A stretch of DNA of 64,000 nt from Phaeobacter porticola (GTDB lineage: Bacteria; Pseudomonadota; Alphaproteobacteria; Rhodobacterales; Rhodobacteraceae): positions 3,038,001 through 3,102,000 of the forward strand of contig NZ_CP016364.1 in NCBI RefSeq assembly GCF_001888185.1. The letters run 5' to 3'. Numbering within the stretch: the stretch's first letter is position 1; every line of letters begins with the position of its first letter. Below are positions 19,705-28,360 of the stretch, piece by piece. The notes under the pieces were generated by a model that did not search any database, was not told where the DNA came from, and saw only the letters and a program-made list of their open reading frames with translations. Position numbers and translations under genes: made by a program.

Positions 19705-19752
19705 TTTAGAATCGTTCCAAATCTTGACTTAAGCGGGCCGGAGGCCCATATC
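19705..19752 (+). promoter_or_regulatory. Irr-like iron box and promoter upstream of nfuA
   Basis: TTTAGAA-TCG-TTCCAAA at 19705-19721 is a palindrome with one mismatch and matches the iron control element pattern TTTAGAA-n3-TTCTAAA known for alphaproteobacterial Irr. It is followed at 19724-19729 by TTGACT and, about 17 bases later, by a weak -10 (CATATC, 19747-19752). The position directly upstream of the -35 suggests iron-dependent control of nfuA. The match to the Irr pattern is from memory. Confidence 0.5.
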
Positions 19753-19778
19753 TCTGCCACGCTTTAAGGAGGCCCGAC

Positions 19779-20342
19779 ATGTTCATTCAGACCGAATCCA
19801 CGCCTAACCCGGCGACGCTGAAATTCCTGCCGGGCCAGACCGTACTTGAAATGGGCACCGCCGATTTCCCGACTCAGGACACCGCAGGCAGTTCACCGCT
19901 GGCGCAGCGCATCTTTGCAGTGTCCGGTGTGTCTGGCGTCTTTTTCGGCAATGACTTCGTCACCGTAACCAAGACTGATGCGGTTGAATGGGATCACATC
20001 AAACCCGCCATTCTTGGGGCGGTTATGGAGCATTATCAATCCGGCCAGCCGGTGATCTCCGAAGGTGGCGAACAGAATTCCGGTCACGCGGAACATACCG
20101 GTGAAGATGGTGAAATTGTCAATCAAATCAAAGAATTACTGGATAGTCGCGTCCGCCCTGCAGTGGCCCAGGATGGTGGTGATATTACCTTCCACGGCTT
20201 TGATCGCGGCGTGGTTTATCTGCATATGCAAGGGGCCTGCGCTGGCTGCCCGTCTTCGACCCTGACGCTGAAGATGGGGATCGAGAACCTGCTGCGCCAC
20301 TACATTCCCGAGGTCACTGAGGTGCGTCCCGTTGCCGTCTGA
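19779..20342 (+). CDS. nfuA: Fe-S cluster carrier/scaffold protein, NfuA type
   Basis: 187-aa protein that receives and delivers [4Fe-4S] clusters. N-terminal Nfu domain MFIQTESTPNPATLKFLPGQ and SGVFFGNDFVTVTK; C-terminal NifU-like domain RVRPAVAQDGGDITFHGF with the cluster cysteines in GACAGCPSS (about residues 154 and 157). It is the alphaproteobacterial/mitochondrial-type Nfu, not the E. coli form. Overlaps tsaB by 11 bases. Confidence 0.93.
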   Translation: MFIQTESTPNPATLKFLPGQTVLEMGTADFPTQDTAGSSPLAQRIFAVSGVSGVFFGNDFVTVTKTDAVEWDHIKPAILGAVMEHYQSGQPVISEGGEQNSGHAEHTGEDGEIVNQIKELLDSRVRPAVAQDGGDITFHGFDRGVVYLHMQGACAGCPSSTLTLKMGIENLLRHYIPEVTEVRPVAV

Positions 20343-20928
20343 CGTCCTCATTCTAGGATTTGATACATCGGCCGCGCATTGCGCGGCCGCTTTGTTGCGG
20401 GGCGATGCCATTGTCGCCCAAACCTGCGAAGAAATGGCACGCGGACAGGCTGAAAGGCTGCTGCCCCTGCTGGAAGAGGTGCTTGCGGAGGGTGGCGCAA
20501 GCTGGAGCGACCTTGATGCCATGGGGGTCGGCATCGGTCCTGGCAATTTCACAGGCATCCGCATCGCAGTGTCTGCCGCACGCGGGCTTGCGGTTGGCCT
20601 CGGCGTTCCAGCAGTTGGCGTTTCAGGTTTTGACGCACGTGCCAAGAACGGTACGCTAGCAGCAATCCCGGCCCCCCGCGAGCACGTCTACGCGACCCCC
20701 CCAGGTGAGGATCCCCGTCTCATGCCCTTGGATGAGGCTAAGGAAATCGCCGCAACACACGGTTTGACCCTAGCGGCTGAGACTACGCCGCCCGGTATTG
20801 CCGAGGCCATCGCTCGTGTAGCCGCCGGGCGCTTCCAAAGCGAAACCAAAGCCCCGGCCCCGCTATACCTGCGGGCTGCGGATGCCGCACCTGCCAGGGA
20901 TGCACCGCCGACACTTATCGATGGTTAA
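20332..20928 (+). CDS. tsaB: tRNA threonylcarbamoyladenosine biosynthesis protein TsaB
   Basis: 198-aa partner of TsaD in t6A37 tRNA modification. ASKHA-fold N-terminus VLILGFDTSAAHCAAALL, then GVGIGPGNFTGIRIAVSAARGLAVGLGVPAVGVSGFDA, a hallmark of TsaB/YeaZ. The start is a TTG at 20332 inside the end of nfuA. Overlaps the next gene by eight bases (ATGGTTAA), so the tsaB-rimI pair is coupled, as in many bacteria. Confidence 0.9.
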   Translation: MPSDVLILGFDTSAAHCAAALLRGDAIVAQTCEEMARGQAERLLPLLEEVLAEGGASWSDLDAMGVGIGPGNFTGIRIAVSAARGLAVGLGVPAVGVSGFDARAKNGTLAAIPAPREHVYATPPGEDPRLMPLDEAKEIAATHGLTLAAETTPPGIAEAIARVAAGRFQSETKAPAPLYLRAADAAPARDAPPTLIDG

Positions 20929-21364
20929 TGTACTGACACCTGACCAGATGGCCGCTACCCATGCCGCAGCCTTCACGCAGTCCCGCCCCTGGTCTGCATG
21001 GGAATTCTCAGGTTTGCTTGACAGCCCGTTCACCTATGCGATCGGGGACCAACGCAGCTTTGCTCTGGGTCGTGTCGTCGCCGGAGAGGCTGAACTTCTG
21101 ACCATCGCCACCCATCCGGACCATCAACGGCAGGGATTGGGAAAATCCGCTTTGCTGAAATGGATGAGTGAGGCAATTGCCCGCTTTGCAACCGACGGGT
21201 TTCTTGATGTCGCATCAGACAACCAGGCTGCGCAGGCGCTCTACCGTTCGCATGGATTCGCCGAAGCGGGTCGGCGGACAGGTTACTATCCGCGCCAGAA
21301 TGCAGCAGCAGTGGACGCAGTGCTTATGTGCGTCAACTTACGCAAGGCCCAAAGCGCCGAATAA
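20921..21364 (+). CDS. rimI: Ribosomal-protein-alanine N-acetyltransferase (GNAT family)
   Basis: 147-aa GNAT enzyme expected to acetylate the N-terminal Ala of ribosomal protein S18. The acetyl-CoA site is LLTIATHPDHQRQGLGKSALL, followed by FLDVASDNQAAQALYRSHGFAEAGRRTGYY, both typical of RimI. Identity is supported by the tsaB neighbour. The start at 20921 overlaps the tsaB stop; an in-frame upstream start at 20882 would lie deeper in tsaB. Confidence 0.88.
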   Translation: MVNVLTPDQMAATHAAAFTQSRPWSAWEFSGLLDSPFTYAIGDQRSFALGRVVAGEAELLTIATHPDHQRQGLGKSALLKWMSEAIARFATDGFLDVASDNQAAQALYRSHGFAEAGRRTGYYPRQNAAAVDAVLMCVNLRKAQSAE

Positions 21365-21385
21365 CACCAAAAGGTCAAAAAACGG

Positions 21386-21415
21386 TTGACCCTCTGCGTT
21401 GGCTACGGCCTAAAT
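21386..21415 (+). promoter_or_regulatory. Candidate promoter of the BMP transporter operon
   Basis: TTGACC at 21386-21391 and an AT-rich -10 (CTAAAT, 21410-21415) 18 bases later, in the 129-bp gap before the binding-protein gene. Consensus match is moderate. Confidence 0.35.
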
Positions 21416-21493
21416 TGTCGCACCTTTTTAAAACCACATGGGTTGGGGCGGTCAAACCGGCCGCAACAAGAACAACAAATTGGGAGTACCCCT

Positions 21494-22489
21494 ATGACCC
21501 TGATGAAATCCCTGATGAGCGCCGCGGCGGCCGTGGCGCTGACAGCGGGTGCCGCATTGGCAGAACCCGCGCTGATCTTTGACCTAGGCGGCAAGTTCGA
21601 CAAGTCTTTCAATGAGGCCGCATTTGCTGGCGCGCAGCGTTGGGCTGAAGAAACTGGCGAAAGCTTCCGCGAAATCGAACTGCAATCCGAAGCCCAGCGT
21701 GAACAGGCTCTGCGCCGGTTTGCAGAGGCCGGATCCAACCCGATCGTGATGGCTGGCTTTGCCTTTGCAGATGCTCTGGGCCAGGTCGCTGCTGATTACC
21801 CGGATACCAAATTTGTCATCATTGACATGGTTGTTGATGCGCCGAACGTCCGGTCCGTAGTCTTCAACGAGCACGAAGGCTCTTACCTCGTCGGTATGCT
21901 GGCTGCCAAAGCTTCAAAGTCCGGCACCGTTGGCTTCATTGGCGGTATGGACATCCCCTTGATCCGTAAATTCGCATGCGGCTACGCCGAAGGTGTGAAA
22001 GCTGCGAACCCAGACGCGACTGTCATTGCAAACATGACGGGCACAACCCCGGCAGCATGGAACGACCCGGTTAAAGGCTCTGAGCTGACAAAAGCACAGA
22101 TCAGCCAGGGCGCCGATGTTGTCTATGCTGCAGCTGGAGGCACCGGTGTTGGCGTCCTGCAAACCGCTGCGGACGAGGGTATCCTGTCGATTGGCGTGGA
22201 CAGCAACCAGAACCACCTGCATCCCGGCAAGGTTCTCACGTCCATGACCAAGCGCGTTGACAACGCCGTATTCGAAGCCTTCACTGATGGCGTAGATCTG
22301 AAAACCGGCTTCAGCGTCATGGGCCTGTCCAATGGCGGCGTCGGCTTTGCCGTTGATGACAACAATGCGTCGCTGATCAGCGACGATATGCAGGCAGCAG
22401 CCGACGAAGCTGCGGCAAAGATTGCCACAGGCGAAATCACTGTGCATGATTATATGTCTGACGATAGCTGCCCGGTCCTATCTTTCTAA
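21494..22489 (+). CDS. BMP-family ABC transporter substrate-binding protein
   Basis: 331-aa periplasmic binding protein of the basic-membrane-protein/PnrA family, which typically binds purine or pyrimidine nucleosides. Signal peptide MKSLMSAAAAVALTAGAALAEP; mature start ALIFDLGGKFDKSFNEAAF, the family hallmark with the Asp/Phe ligand residues; later VGFIGGMDIPLIRKFACGYAEG and GADVVYAAAGGTGVGVLQ. I chose the ATG at 21494 (GGGAG upstream) because the signal peptide starts there. ATPase and permease genes follow. Confidence 0.92.
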   Translation: MTLMKSLMSAAAAVALTAGAALAEPALIFDLGGKFDKSFNEAAFAGAQRWAEETGESFREIELQSEAQREQALRRFAEAGSNPIVMAGFAFADALGQVAADYPDTKFVIIDMVVDAPNVRSVVFNEHEGSYLVGMLAAKASKSGTVGFIGGMDIPLIRKFACGYAEGVKAANPDATVIANMTGTTPAAWNDPVKGSELTKAQISQGADVVYAAAGGTGVGVLQTAADEGILSIGVDSNQNHLHPGKVLTSMTKRVDNAVFEAFTDGVDLKTGFSVMGLSNGGVGFAVDDNNASLISDDMQAAADEAAAKIATGEITVHDYMSDDSCPVLSF

Positions 22490-22559
22490 GAACTAGAACT
22501 GCCTCCCGGCCCATCAAGACCATAATGTTGTTGTGATGGTGACCGGGGTTTTCACATTG

Positions 22560-22599
22560 CCCGGAGGCTGCGCCTTTGCCGCCTCCGGGTTTGATTTTT
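22560..22599 (+). terminator. Hairpin with T-rich tail after the binding-protein gene
   Basis: CCCGGAGGC (22560-22568), 12-base loop, GCCTCCGGG (22581-22589), then TTTGATTTTT. It lies in the 208-bp gap between the binding protein and ATPase genes and probably gives partial termination, keeping the binding protein in excess over the membrane components. Confidence 0.75.
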
Positions 22600-22697
22600 C
22601 TTAGGTTAACCAAAATGCACATGTTAACGGCCAACGGTCTTGTCTGAAGCTGTGCCAAATAACCTGGACAAATCGGGATAAATTAAGGGGAGCCCGA

Positions 22698-24227
22698 ATG
22701 ACGGCACCAGCAATTGAACTAAAAGGCATTTCCAAAGCCTTTGGCCCCGTTCAGGCCAATAAGGACATCTCGATCCGTGTTTCCCCTGGCACGATTCATG
22801 GGATAATCGGCGAAAACGGCGCTGGCAAATCGACTCTGATGAGCATCCTCTACGGGTTTTATAAGGCCGACAAAGGCGAAGTTTGGATTCACGGGAAACG
22901 GACGGAGATCCCGGACAGCCAGGCGGCCATCTCAGCGGGCATCGGCATGGTTTTCCAGCACTTCAAGCTGGTCGAGAATTTCACCGTTTTGGAGAACATC
23001 ATCCTTGGCGCTGAAGATGGTGGACTGTTGAAGCCCTCGCTGAGCAAAGCGCGCAAGTCGTTGAAAGAGCTAGCCGCTGAATATGAGCTGAACGTTGACC
23101 CCGATGCACGTATCGACGAAATCGGCGTGGGCATGCAGCAACGTGTCGAGATCTTGAAGGCGTTGTACCGGCAGGCCGACATTCTGATCCTGGACGAGCC
23201 GACCGGTGTTTTGACTCCGGCAGAGGCGGATCAATTGTTCCGCATACTTGACCGGCTGCGCGCCGAAGGGAAAACGATCATCCTGATCACCCACAAACTG
23301 CGCGAAATCATGGAGTATACCGATACTGTCTCGGTGATGCGCCGTGGCGAGATGACCGCCACAGTGAAAACCGCCGAAACCAGCCCCGAACATCTGGCCG
23401 AGTTGATGGTCGGCCGCAAAGTACTGCTGCGTGTCGACAAGGTTCCCGCAACTCCCGGCAAGCCTATCCTTGAGATTGAGAAGTTGAGTGTGGTGGACGA
23501 AGCCGGTGTTGCGCGGGTCAAGAACATTGATCTCACGGTGCGTGCCGGTGAAATCCTTGGCATCGCAGGCGTGGCCGGCAATGGCCAATCCGAACTGATG
23601 GAAGTGCTGGGTGGCATGCGCGAGGGGCAGGGAACCATTCGCCTGAACGGTCGGCCTCTGCCCTTGTCCGGTACCGGATCTGACGCACGTGCCCGCCGCG
23701 CTGCCCATGTAGCACATGTCCCAGAGGACCGTCAGCGTGAGGGTCTGATCATGGATTTCCACGCGTGGGAGAACGTGGCCTTCGGCTACCATCATGCTTC
23801 AGAATACCAGCGTGGCATCCTAATGGATAACGCCGCCCTACGCGCCGATACCGAAGCCAAAATGGCCAAGTTCGATGTGCGCCCGCCTGATCCTTGGCTT
23901 GCTGCTAAGAATTTCTCTGGTGGCAACCAGCAAAAGATCGTTGTTGCCCGTGAGATTGAGCGGAACCCGGATCTGCTGCTGATTGGCCAGCCGACACGTG
24001 GTGTAGACATCGGCGCGATTGAGTTCATTCACAAACAAATCGTGGAACTGCGCGATCAAGGCAAAGCAATCCTTCTGGTGTCGGTTGAGTTGGAAGAGAT
24101 CCTATCGCTCGCCGACCGTGTTGCAGTGATGTTTGACGGAATGATCATGGGCGAGCGCCCCGCTGATCAGACCAATGAGAAAGAGCTGGGCCTTTTGATG
24201 GCCGGCGTCGCGGGGGAGGCCGCGTAA
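22698..24227 (+). CDS. BMP-type ABC transporter ATP-binding protein (two ATPase domains)
   Basis: 509-aa tandem ATPase of the sugar/nucleoside importer class. Domain 1: GENGAGKSTLMSILYGF (Walker A, about 37-53) and ILILDEPTGVLTPAE (Walker B), with a weak signature region IGVGMQQRVEIL. Domain 2: a degenerate Walker A GVAGNGQSELMEVLGG, signature FSGGNQQKIVVAREI, and LLIGQPTRGVDIGAIE where Walker B is altered. One canonical and one degenerate site is usual in this family. Stop and next start are adjacent (TAAATG). Confidence 0.92.
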   Translation: MTAPAIELKGISKAFGPVQANKDISIRVSPGTIHGIIGENGAGKSTLMSILYGFYKADKGEVWIHGKRTEIPDSQAAISAGIGMVFQHFKLVENFTVLENIILGAEDGGLLKPSLSKARKSLKELAAEYELNVDPDARIDEIGVGMQQRVEILKALYRQADILILDEPTGVLTPAEADQLFRILDRLRAEGKTIILITHKLREIMEYTDTVSVMRRGEMTATVKTAETSPEHLAELMVGRKVLLRVDKVPATPGKPILEIEKLSVVDEAGVARVKNIDLTVRAGEILGIAGVAGNGQSELMEVLGGMREGQGTIRLNGRPLPLSGTGSDARARRAAHVAHVPEDRQREGLIMDFHAWENVAFGYHHASEYQRGILMDNAALRADTEAKMAKFDVRPPDPWLAAKNFSGGNQQKIVVAREIERNPDLLLIGQPTRGVDIGAIEFIHKQIVELRDQGKAILLVSVELEEILSLADRVAVMFDGMIMGERPADQTNEKELGLLMAGVAGEAA

Positions 24228-25322
24228 ATGGATAAGATGCCTAAATGGGCCGATGTCGTACTGATCCCGCTGATCAGTCTCATGTTGGCCGCTATTCTGT
24301 CTGCTCTGGTGATCCTGGGCATTGGCGAAGACCCGATTGCTGCGGTCAAATTGATGGTCTCTGGCGCACTGGGGTCCACCTACGGCTGGGGCTATACGCT
24401 CTATTATGCCACCAATTTCCTGTTCACTGGCCTTGCAGTCTCAGTGGCCTTTCATGCCCGGATGTTTAATATTGGCGGTGAAGGTCAGGCGATGCTTGGT
24501 GGACTTGGTGTCGCCCTGGTCTGTCTCTACATTCCTTGGCCACATTGGTCTCTGGCGCTGATTTTTGCCAGCCTTGGTGCTGCGGTTTTTGGCGCGGCTT
24601 GGGCGGCAATTCCAGCCTATCTACAAGCCAAACGCGGCAGCCATATTGTAATCACCACCATCATGTTCAACTTCATCGCAGCTGCGGTACTTAACTACGT
24701 GCTGGTGAATCTGCTGCGCCCCGAAGGCTCGATGGACCCGGCAACGGCCCGATTTGCGGAAACTGTACATCTACCCTCCCTGCATGAGCTGCTCGCGCCG
24801 CTTGGCATCGAGTTTTCAAAGGCCGCGCCGGCGAATGTCAGCTTTGTTGTGGCAATTGCTGCCTGCGTCGCAGTCTGGCTGCTGATATGGCGCACCAAGC
24901 TGGGCTATGAAATCCGGGCCTATGGAAATTCCGAACATGGCGCGCTGTATGCCGGTATTTCTCCTGTTAAGATCACCATGATCGCAATGCTAATTTCTGG
25001 CGGTCTGGCCGGTATGATGGCGACCAACAATGTGATGGGAGAAGCAGAGCGCCTCGTGCTGAACTCTACCGAAGGTGCGGGCTTTATCGGTATTGCTGTC
25101 GCCCTGATGGGACGAAGCCATCCTTTTGGTGTATTCCTTGCGGCCATCCTGTTCGGATTTCTTTATCAGGGCGGCGCAGAGCTGGCGCTATGGACCAGCA
25201 TCCCACGTGAGTTAATCGTGGTTATCCAAGCGTTGGTCATCCTGTTTACGGGCGCCTTGGACAATATGGTACGAGGCCCGCTTGAACGGATCTTCCTCGC
25301 CATTCGCCGGGAGAAAGCATGA
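24228..25322 (+). CDS. BMP-type ABC transporter permease 1
   Basis: 364-aa inner-membrane permease of the BPD_transp_2 family with about eight to ten hydrophobic segments. The motif FNIGGEGQAMLGGLG matches the cytoplasmic coupling region of nucleoside importer permeases. It is directly downstream of the ATPase gene and overlaps permease 2 by four bases (ATGA), indicating one transport complex. Confidence 0.9.
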   Translation: MDKMPKWADVVLIPLISLMLAAILSALVILGIGEDPIAAVKLMVSGALGSTYGWGYTLYYATNFLFTGLAVSVAFHARMFNIGGEGQAMLGGLGVALVCLYIPWPHWSLALIFASLGAAVFGAAWAAIPAYLQAKRGSHIVITTIMFNFIAAAVLNYVLVNLLRPEGSMDPATARFAETVHLPSLHELLAPLGIEFSKAAPANVSFVVAIAACVAVWLLIWRTKLGYEIRAYGNSEHGALYAGISPVKITMIAMLISGGLAGMMATNNVMGEAERLVLNSTEGAGFIGIAVALMGRSHPFGVFLAAILFGFLYQGGAELALWTSIPRELIVVIQALVILFTGALDNMVRGPLERIFLAIRREKA

Positions 25323-26287
25323 TGGATTTCCTGACTCTGATCCAAGTGCTGGACAGCACCGTTCGCCTTGCGACTCCGCTGCTGCTGGCCTGTCTTGCTG
25401 GCCTTTTCTCTGAACGTGCCGGCGTCTTTGATATCGGCCTTGAAGGCAAAATGCTGATGGCGGCGTTCTTCTCCGCTGCTGTTGCCGCCACGACTGGAAA
25501 TGTCTGGCTGGGCCTTTTGGCTGGCATTGCCTCTTCTCTGGTTTTGAGCGGCCTACACGGGATTGCCTCGATCACCTTTCGAGGCAATCAGCTGATCTCG
25601 GGTGTTGCGATCAACTTCCTTGCCGCGGGCATGACCGTGCTGATCGCACAGGATTGGTTCCAGCAGGGTGGTCGCACACCGTCACTGTTCTCAGGCGGAC
25701 GGTTTGAGCCGCTAAACCTGCCTTTTTCTGATTCCGTGGCAGATGTCCCGATTCTGGGGCCAATCTACAGCGAGCTACTGTCCGGCCATTCAGTGCTGGT
25801 CTATCTGGCGTTTCTCGCCGTGCCCGCGACCGCGTGGGTGTTGTTTGGTACCCGGTTTGGTCTGCGTCTACGTGCGGTCGGGGAAAACCCCGCAGCCGTG
25901 GACACCGCAGGGGTTTCAGTCGTTGGTCTGCGCTATGCCGCTGTGATGATCTGCGGTCTGCTCTGCGGTATTGCCGGCGCTTATTTGGCAACCGCCCTTC
26001 AGGCGGGCTTTGTGAAAGATATGACGGCCGGTCGGGGCTTCATTGCGCTGGCCGCGCTAATCTTTGCGAAATGGCGGCCTTGGCACGCGCTTGGCGCATG
26101 CCTGCTGTTTGGCTTGCTGCAAGCGGTGGCGTTGCGTTTCCAGAATATCGAGATCGGCTCATTTGTGATCCCGGTGCAGATGATGGATGCGCTGCCCTAC
26201 ATCCTGACCGTGGTTATCCTTGCAGGTTTCGTCGGCAAGGCCATCCCGCCAAAAGCCGGCGGCGAACCTTATGTGAAAGAACGTTAA
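25319..26287 (+). CDS. BMP-type ABC transporter permease 2
   Basis: 322-aa second permease of the same family. FSERAGVFDIGLEGKMLMAAFFSAA is the paired signature of this subunit, and GLRLRAVGENPAAVDTAGVSV is the typical cytoplasmic loop. Start is one of two adjacent ATGs (25319 or 25322). Closes the four-gene importer operon. No nucleoside-salvage gene is next to it, so the substrate remains inferred. Confidence 0.9.
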   Translation: MMDFLTLIQVLDSTVRLATPLLLACLAGLFSERAGVFDIGLEGKMLMAAFFSAAVAATTGNVWLGLLAGIASSLVLSGLHGIASITFRGNQLISGVAINFLAAGMTVLIAQDWFQQGGRTPSLFSGGRFEPLNLPFSDSVADVPILGPIYSELLSGHSVLVYLAFLAVPATAWVLFGTRFGLRLRAVGENPAAVDTAGVSVVGLRYAAVMICGLLCGIAGAYLATALQAGFVKDMTAGRGFIALAALIFAKWRPWHALGACLLFGLLQAVALRFQNIEIGSFVIPVQMMDALPYILTVVILAGFVGKAIPPKAGGEPYVKER

Positions 26288-26338
26288 CTCACGTTTCTCG
26301 CCGGCGTGGCCTGACAGCAGGTTCAGTACAGATCAGCA

Positions 26339-26370
26339 ACCGCCCGGCCCGCGCCGGGCGGTCTCTACTT
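26339..26370 (+). terminator. GC hairpin after the BMP operon
   Basis: ACCGCCCGGC, four-base loop CCGC, GCCGGGCGGT (26339-26362), followed by CTCTACTT. It is a perfect 10-bp stem with a weak T-rich tail, about 50 bp after the last permease gene. The rest of the 261-bp gap to the TSUP gene shows nothing else clear. Confidence 0.6.
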
Positions 26371-26548
26371 CTGGCCAGTCAATTCACCATTGGATGCGGT
26401 GTTTGGCGGCGATCCGTGCCCATCAGCCTCTTGGCACAACTGTATCGCGCAACTTCATAGGTCCAGTTTCCCAATCAACGTCGGTCCTGTTTTCTGCGCA
26501 GCGGCATCGACAGTTGATTTTATTTAAGTGCTGCGGTCTAACACTGAT

Positions 26549-27472
26549 ATGCAGATTTATCTTCCCATTGCCGAGGTATCGGTTAACGCATTCCTACTCT
26601 TGGGGCTTGGCGGCATGGTCGGCATTCTTTCGGGTATGTTTGGTGTTGGCGGTGGCTTTCTCATGACACCACTGCTGTTCTTCATTGGCATCCCGCCTGC
26701 CGTTGCTGTCGCGACCGAGGCAAACCAGATCGTTGCCTCATCTTTTTCAGGAGTTCTGGCACATTTCAGACGCCGAACCGTAGATATTAAGATGGGTTTA
26801 GTCTTACAGGCCGGCGGGCTTGTGGGTGCGGGTCTTGGCGTCATAGTTTTCAACTACTTGAAGAGTGTCGGGCAAGTCGATCTTCTGGTCAAACTCTGCT
26901 ACGTCGTTTTCCTCGGTGTCGTTGGGGGCCTAATGTTCGTCGAGAGCCTCAACGCTCTCAGAAAATCACGCAAGAGCAACGGGACTTCTCCTCCAACACG
27001 CCGCCAGCGTGGTTGGATCCACGCTCTGCCGTTTAAGATGCGGTTCCGAACTTCGGGCCTGTATATCTCGGTTATACCGCCTTTGCTTGTTGGGGTTGCC
27101 GTTGGTATTCTTGCGGCCATAATGGGCGTTGGTGGCGGTTTTATCATGGTTCCTGCCATGATTTATCTGTTGGGCATGCCAACCAAGGTTGTGGTCGGGA
27201 CATCGCTGTTTCAGATCATTTTGGTGACCGGCTTTACAACCATGCTACACGCAACCACCAACTATACAGTAGACATCGTGCTCGCAGTCCTGCTGCTTAT
27301 TGGCGGTGTCATTGGCGCCCAGATTGGCACCCGCATAGGCGTCTACCTAAAGGCCGAACAGCTGCGTATCCTTCTCGCTCTGATGGTGCTGGTGGTCTGT
27401 CTTAAACTCGGCCTCGACCTACTTCTCATGCCGACTGAGCTTTACTCCTTAGGCAGCGAAGGGGGGCATTGA
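26549..27472 (+). CDS. TSUP (TauE/SafE) family membrane permease
   Basis: 307-aa integral membrane protein of the sulfite exporter/TSUP family. The internal repeat is visible as GILSGMFGVGGGFLMTPLLFFIGIP near the N-terminus and GILAAIMGVGGGFIMVPAMIYLLGMP in the second half, each with a hydrophobic hairpin. About eight membrane segments. I favour the ATG at 26549 over a GTG at 26528. It sits 1 bp before a TIGR02186 gene, a pairing I recall from other alphaproteobacteria. The transported anion (sulfite, sulfoacetate or another organosulfur compound) is unknown. Confidence 0.87.
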   Translation: MQIYLPIAEVSVNAFLLLGLGGMVGILSGMFGVGGGFLMTPLLFFIGIPPAVAVATEANQIVASSFSGVLAHFRRRTVDIKMGLVLQAGGLVGAGLGVIVFNYLKSVGQVDLLVKLCYVVFLGVVGGLMFVESLNALRKSRKSNGTSPPTRRQRGWIHALPFKMRFRTSGLYISVIPPLLVGVAVGILAAIMGVGGGFIMVPAMIYLLGMPTKVVVGTSLFQIILVTGFTTMLHATTNYTVDIVLAVLLLIGGVIGAQIGTRIGVYLKAEQLRILLALMVLVVCLKLGLDLLLMPTELYSLGSEGGH

Positions 27473-27473
27473 G

Positions 27474-28331
27474 ATGTCTTCGCTCTTAGTGCCAGTGATC
27501 AAGTATCGACTATTTCGCGCCGGCTGCGCTGTGCTTTTTCTTGCAATGCCCTTGGCCTTCTCCGCAAATTTGGCGCAAGCTCAAGGCAGTCTGACGGACA
27601 GCGAACCACCCACGGTCCCCCGCGAGGAGGTCGTTCTTGGCTTAAGCCAGGATCGCGTTGCCATCACCGCCGATTTCGATGGTTCCGAAATCCTGATCTT
27701 TGGCGCCGTCAAACGCGAAGCGCCTATTCCGCAGGATGATCCGCTTGAAGTCATTGTCGCCATTTCCGGCCCGGCCTCCCCTGTCATGGTCCGCCGTAAG
27801 GAAAAGAAGTTGGGCATTTGGGTCAACACCGACAGCGTTCTGGTGGATTCGGCCCCCAGCTTCTACGCGGTCGCAACAAGTGCGCCGTTTGACCAAGTTT
27901 TGAACGACACAGAGGATTTGAGATACCGTGTCTCTGTGGGCCGGGCCATCCGTTCAGTCGGAGCAGGTATGCATATCCGGGGTGCGCAGCAGTTTGCCGA
28001 AGCTGTGATGCGGATTCGTGCTGACAACGGCCTCTACTCTCTCCGGGAAAACACGGTCGCGGTCGATCAGCAGACGCTCTTTCGCACGGCAATTGAAATG
28101 CCTTCTGACGTCACTGAAGGTGCCTATCGGACGCGGATCCTCCTAACTCGCGGTGGAACGGTTGTTGCGCAATATGAGACCACTATTGACGTAGGAAAGG
28201 TAGGGCTGGAGCGCTTTCTCTATGCGCTCTCGCGGGAACAGCCCTTCCTTTACGGTTTGATGTCGCTGGCCATCGCCATTGCCGCTGGGTGGGGTGCCTC
28301 TGCTGCCTTCCGTCTTCTGCGCAACAGCTGA
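27474..28331 (+). CDS. TIGR02186 family envelope protein
   Basis: 285-aa conserved alphaproteobacterial protein of unknown function. N-terminal signal segment (about 10-38) ending at a SANLAQAQG-like cleavage site, a beta-rich middle with EEVVLGLSQDRVAITADFDGSEILIFGAVKR, and a single C-terminal membrane helix (GLMSLAIAIAAGWGASAAF) followed by a short basic tail. This predicts a membrane-anchored periplasmic domain. It is tightly linked to the TSUP permease and probably works with it. Confidence 0.85.
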   Translation: MSSLLVPVIKYRLFRAGCAVLFLAMPLAFSANLAQAQGSLTDSEPPTVPREEVVLGLSQDRVAITADFDGSEILIFGAVKREAPIPQDDPLEVIVAISGPASPVMVRRKEKKLGIWVNTDSVLVDSAPSFYAVATSAPFDQVLNDTEDLRYRVSVGRAIRSVGAGMHIRGAQQFAEAVMRIRADNGLYSLRENTVAVDQQTLFRTAIEMPSDVTEGAYRTRILLTRGGTVVAQYETTIDVGKVGLERFLYALSREQPFLYGLMSLAIAIAAGWGASAAFRLLRNS

Positions 28332-28360
28332 CCCTGCGACGCACTGGCGGTCAATGGAAC

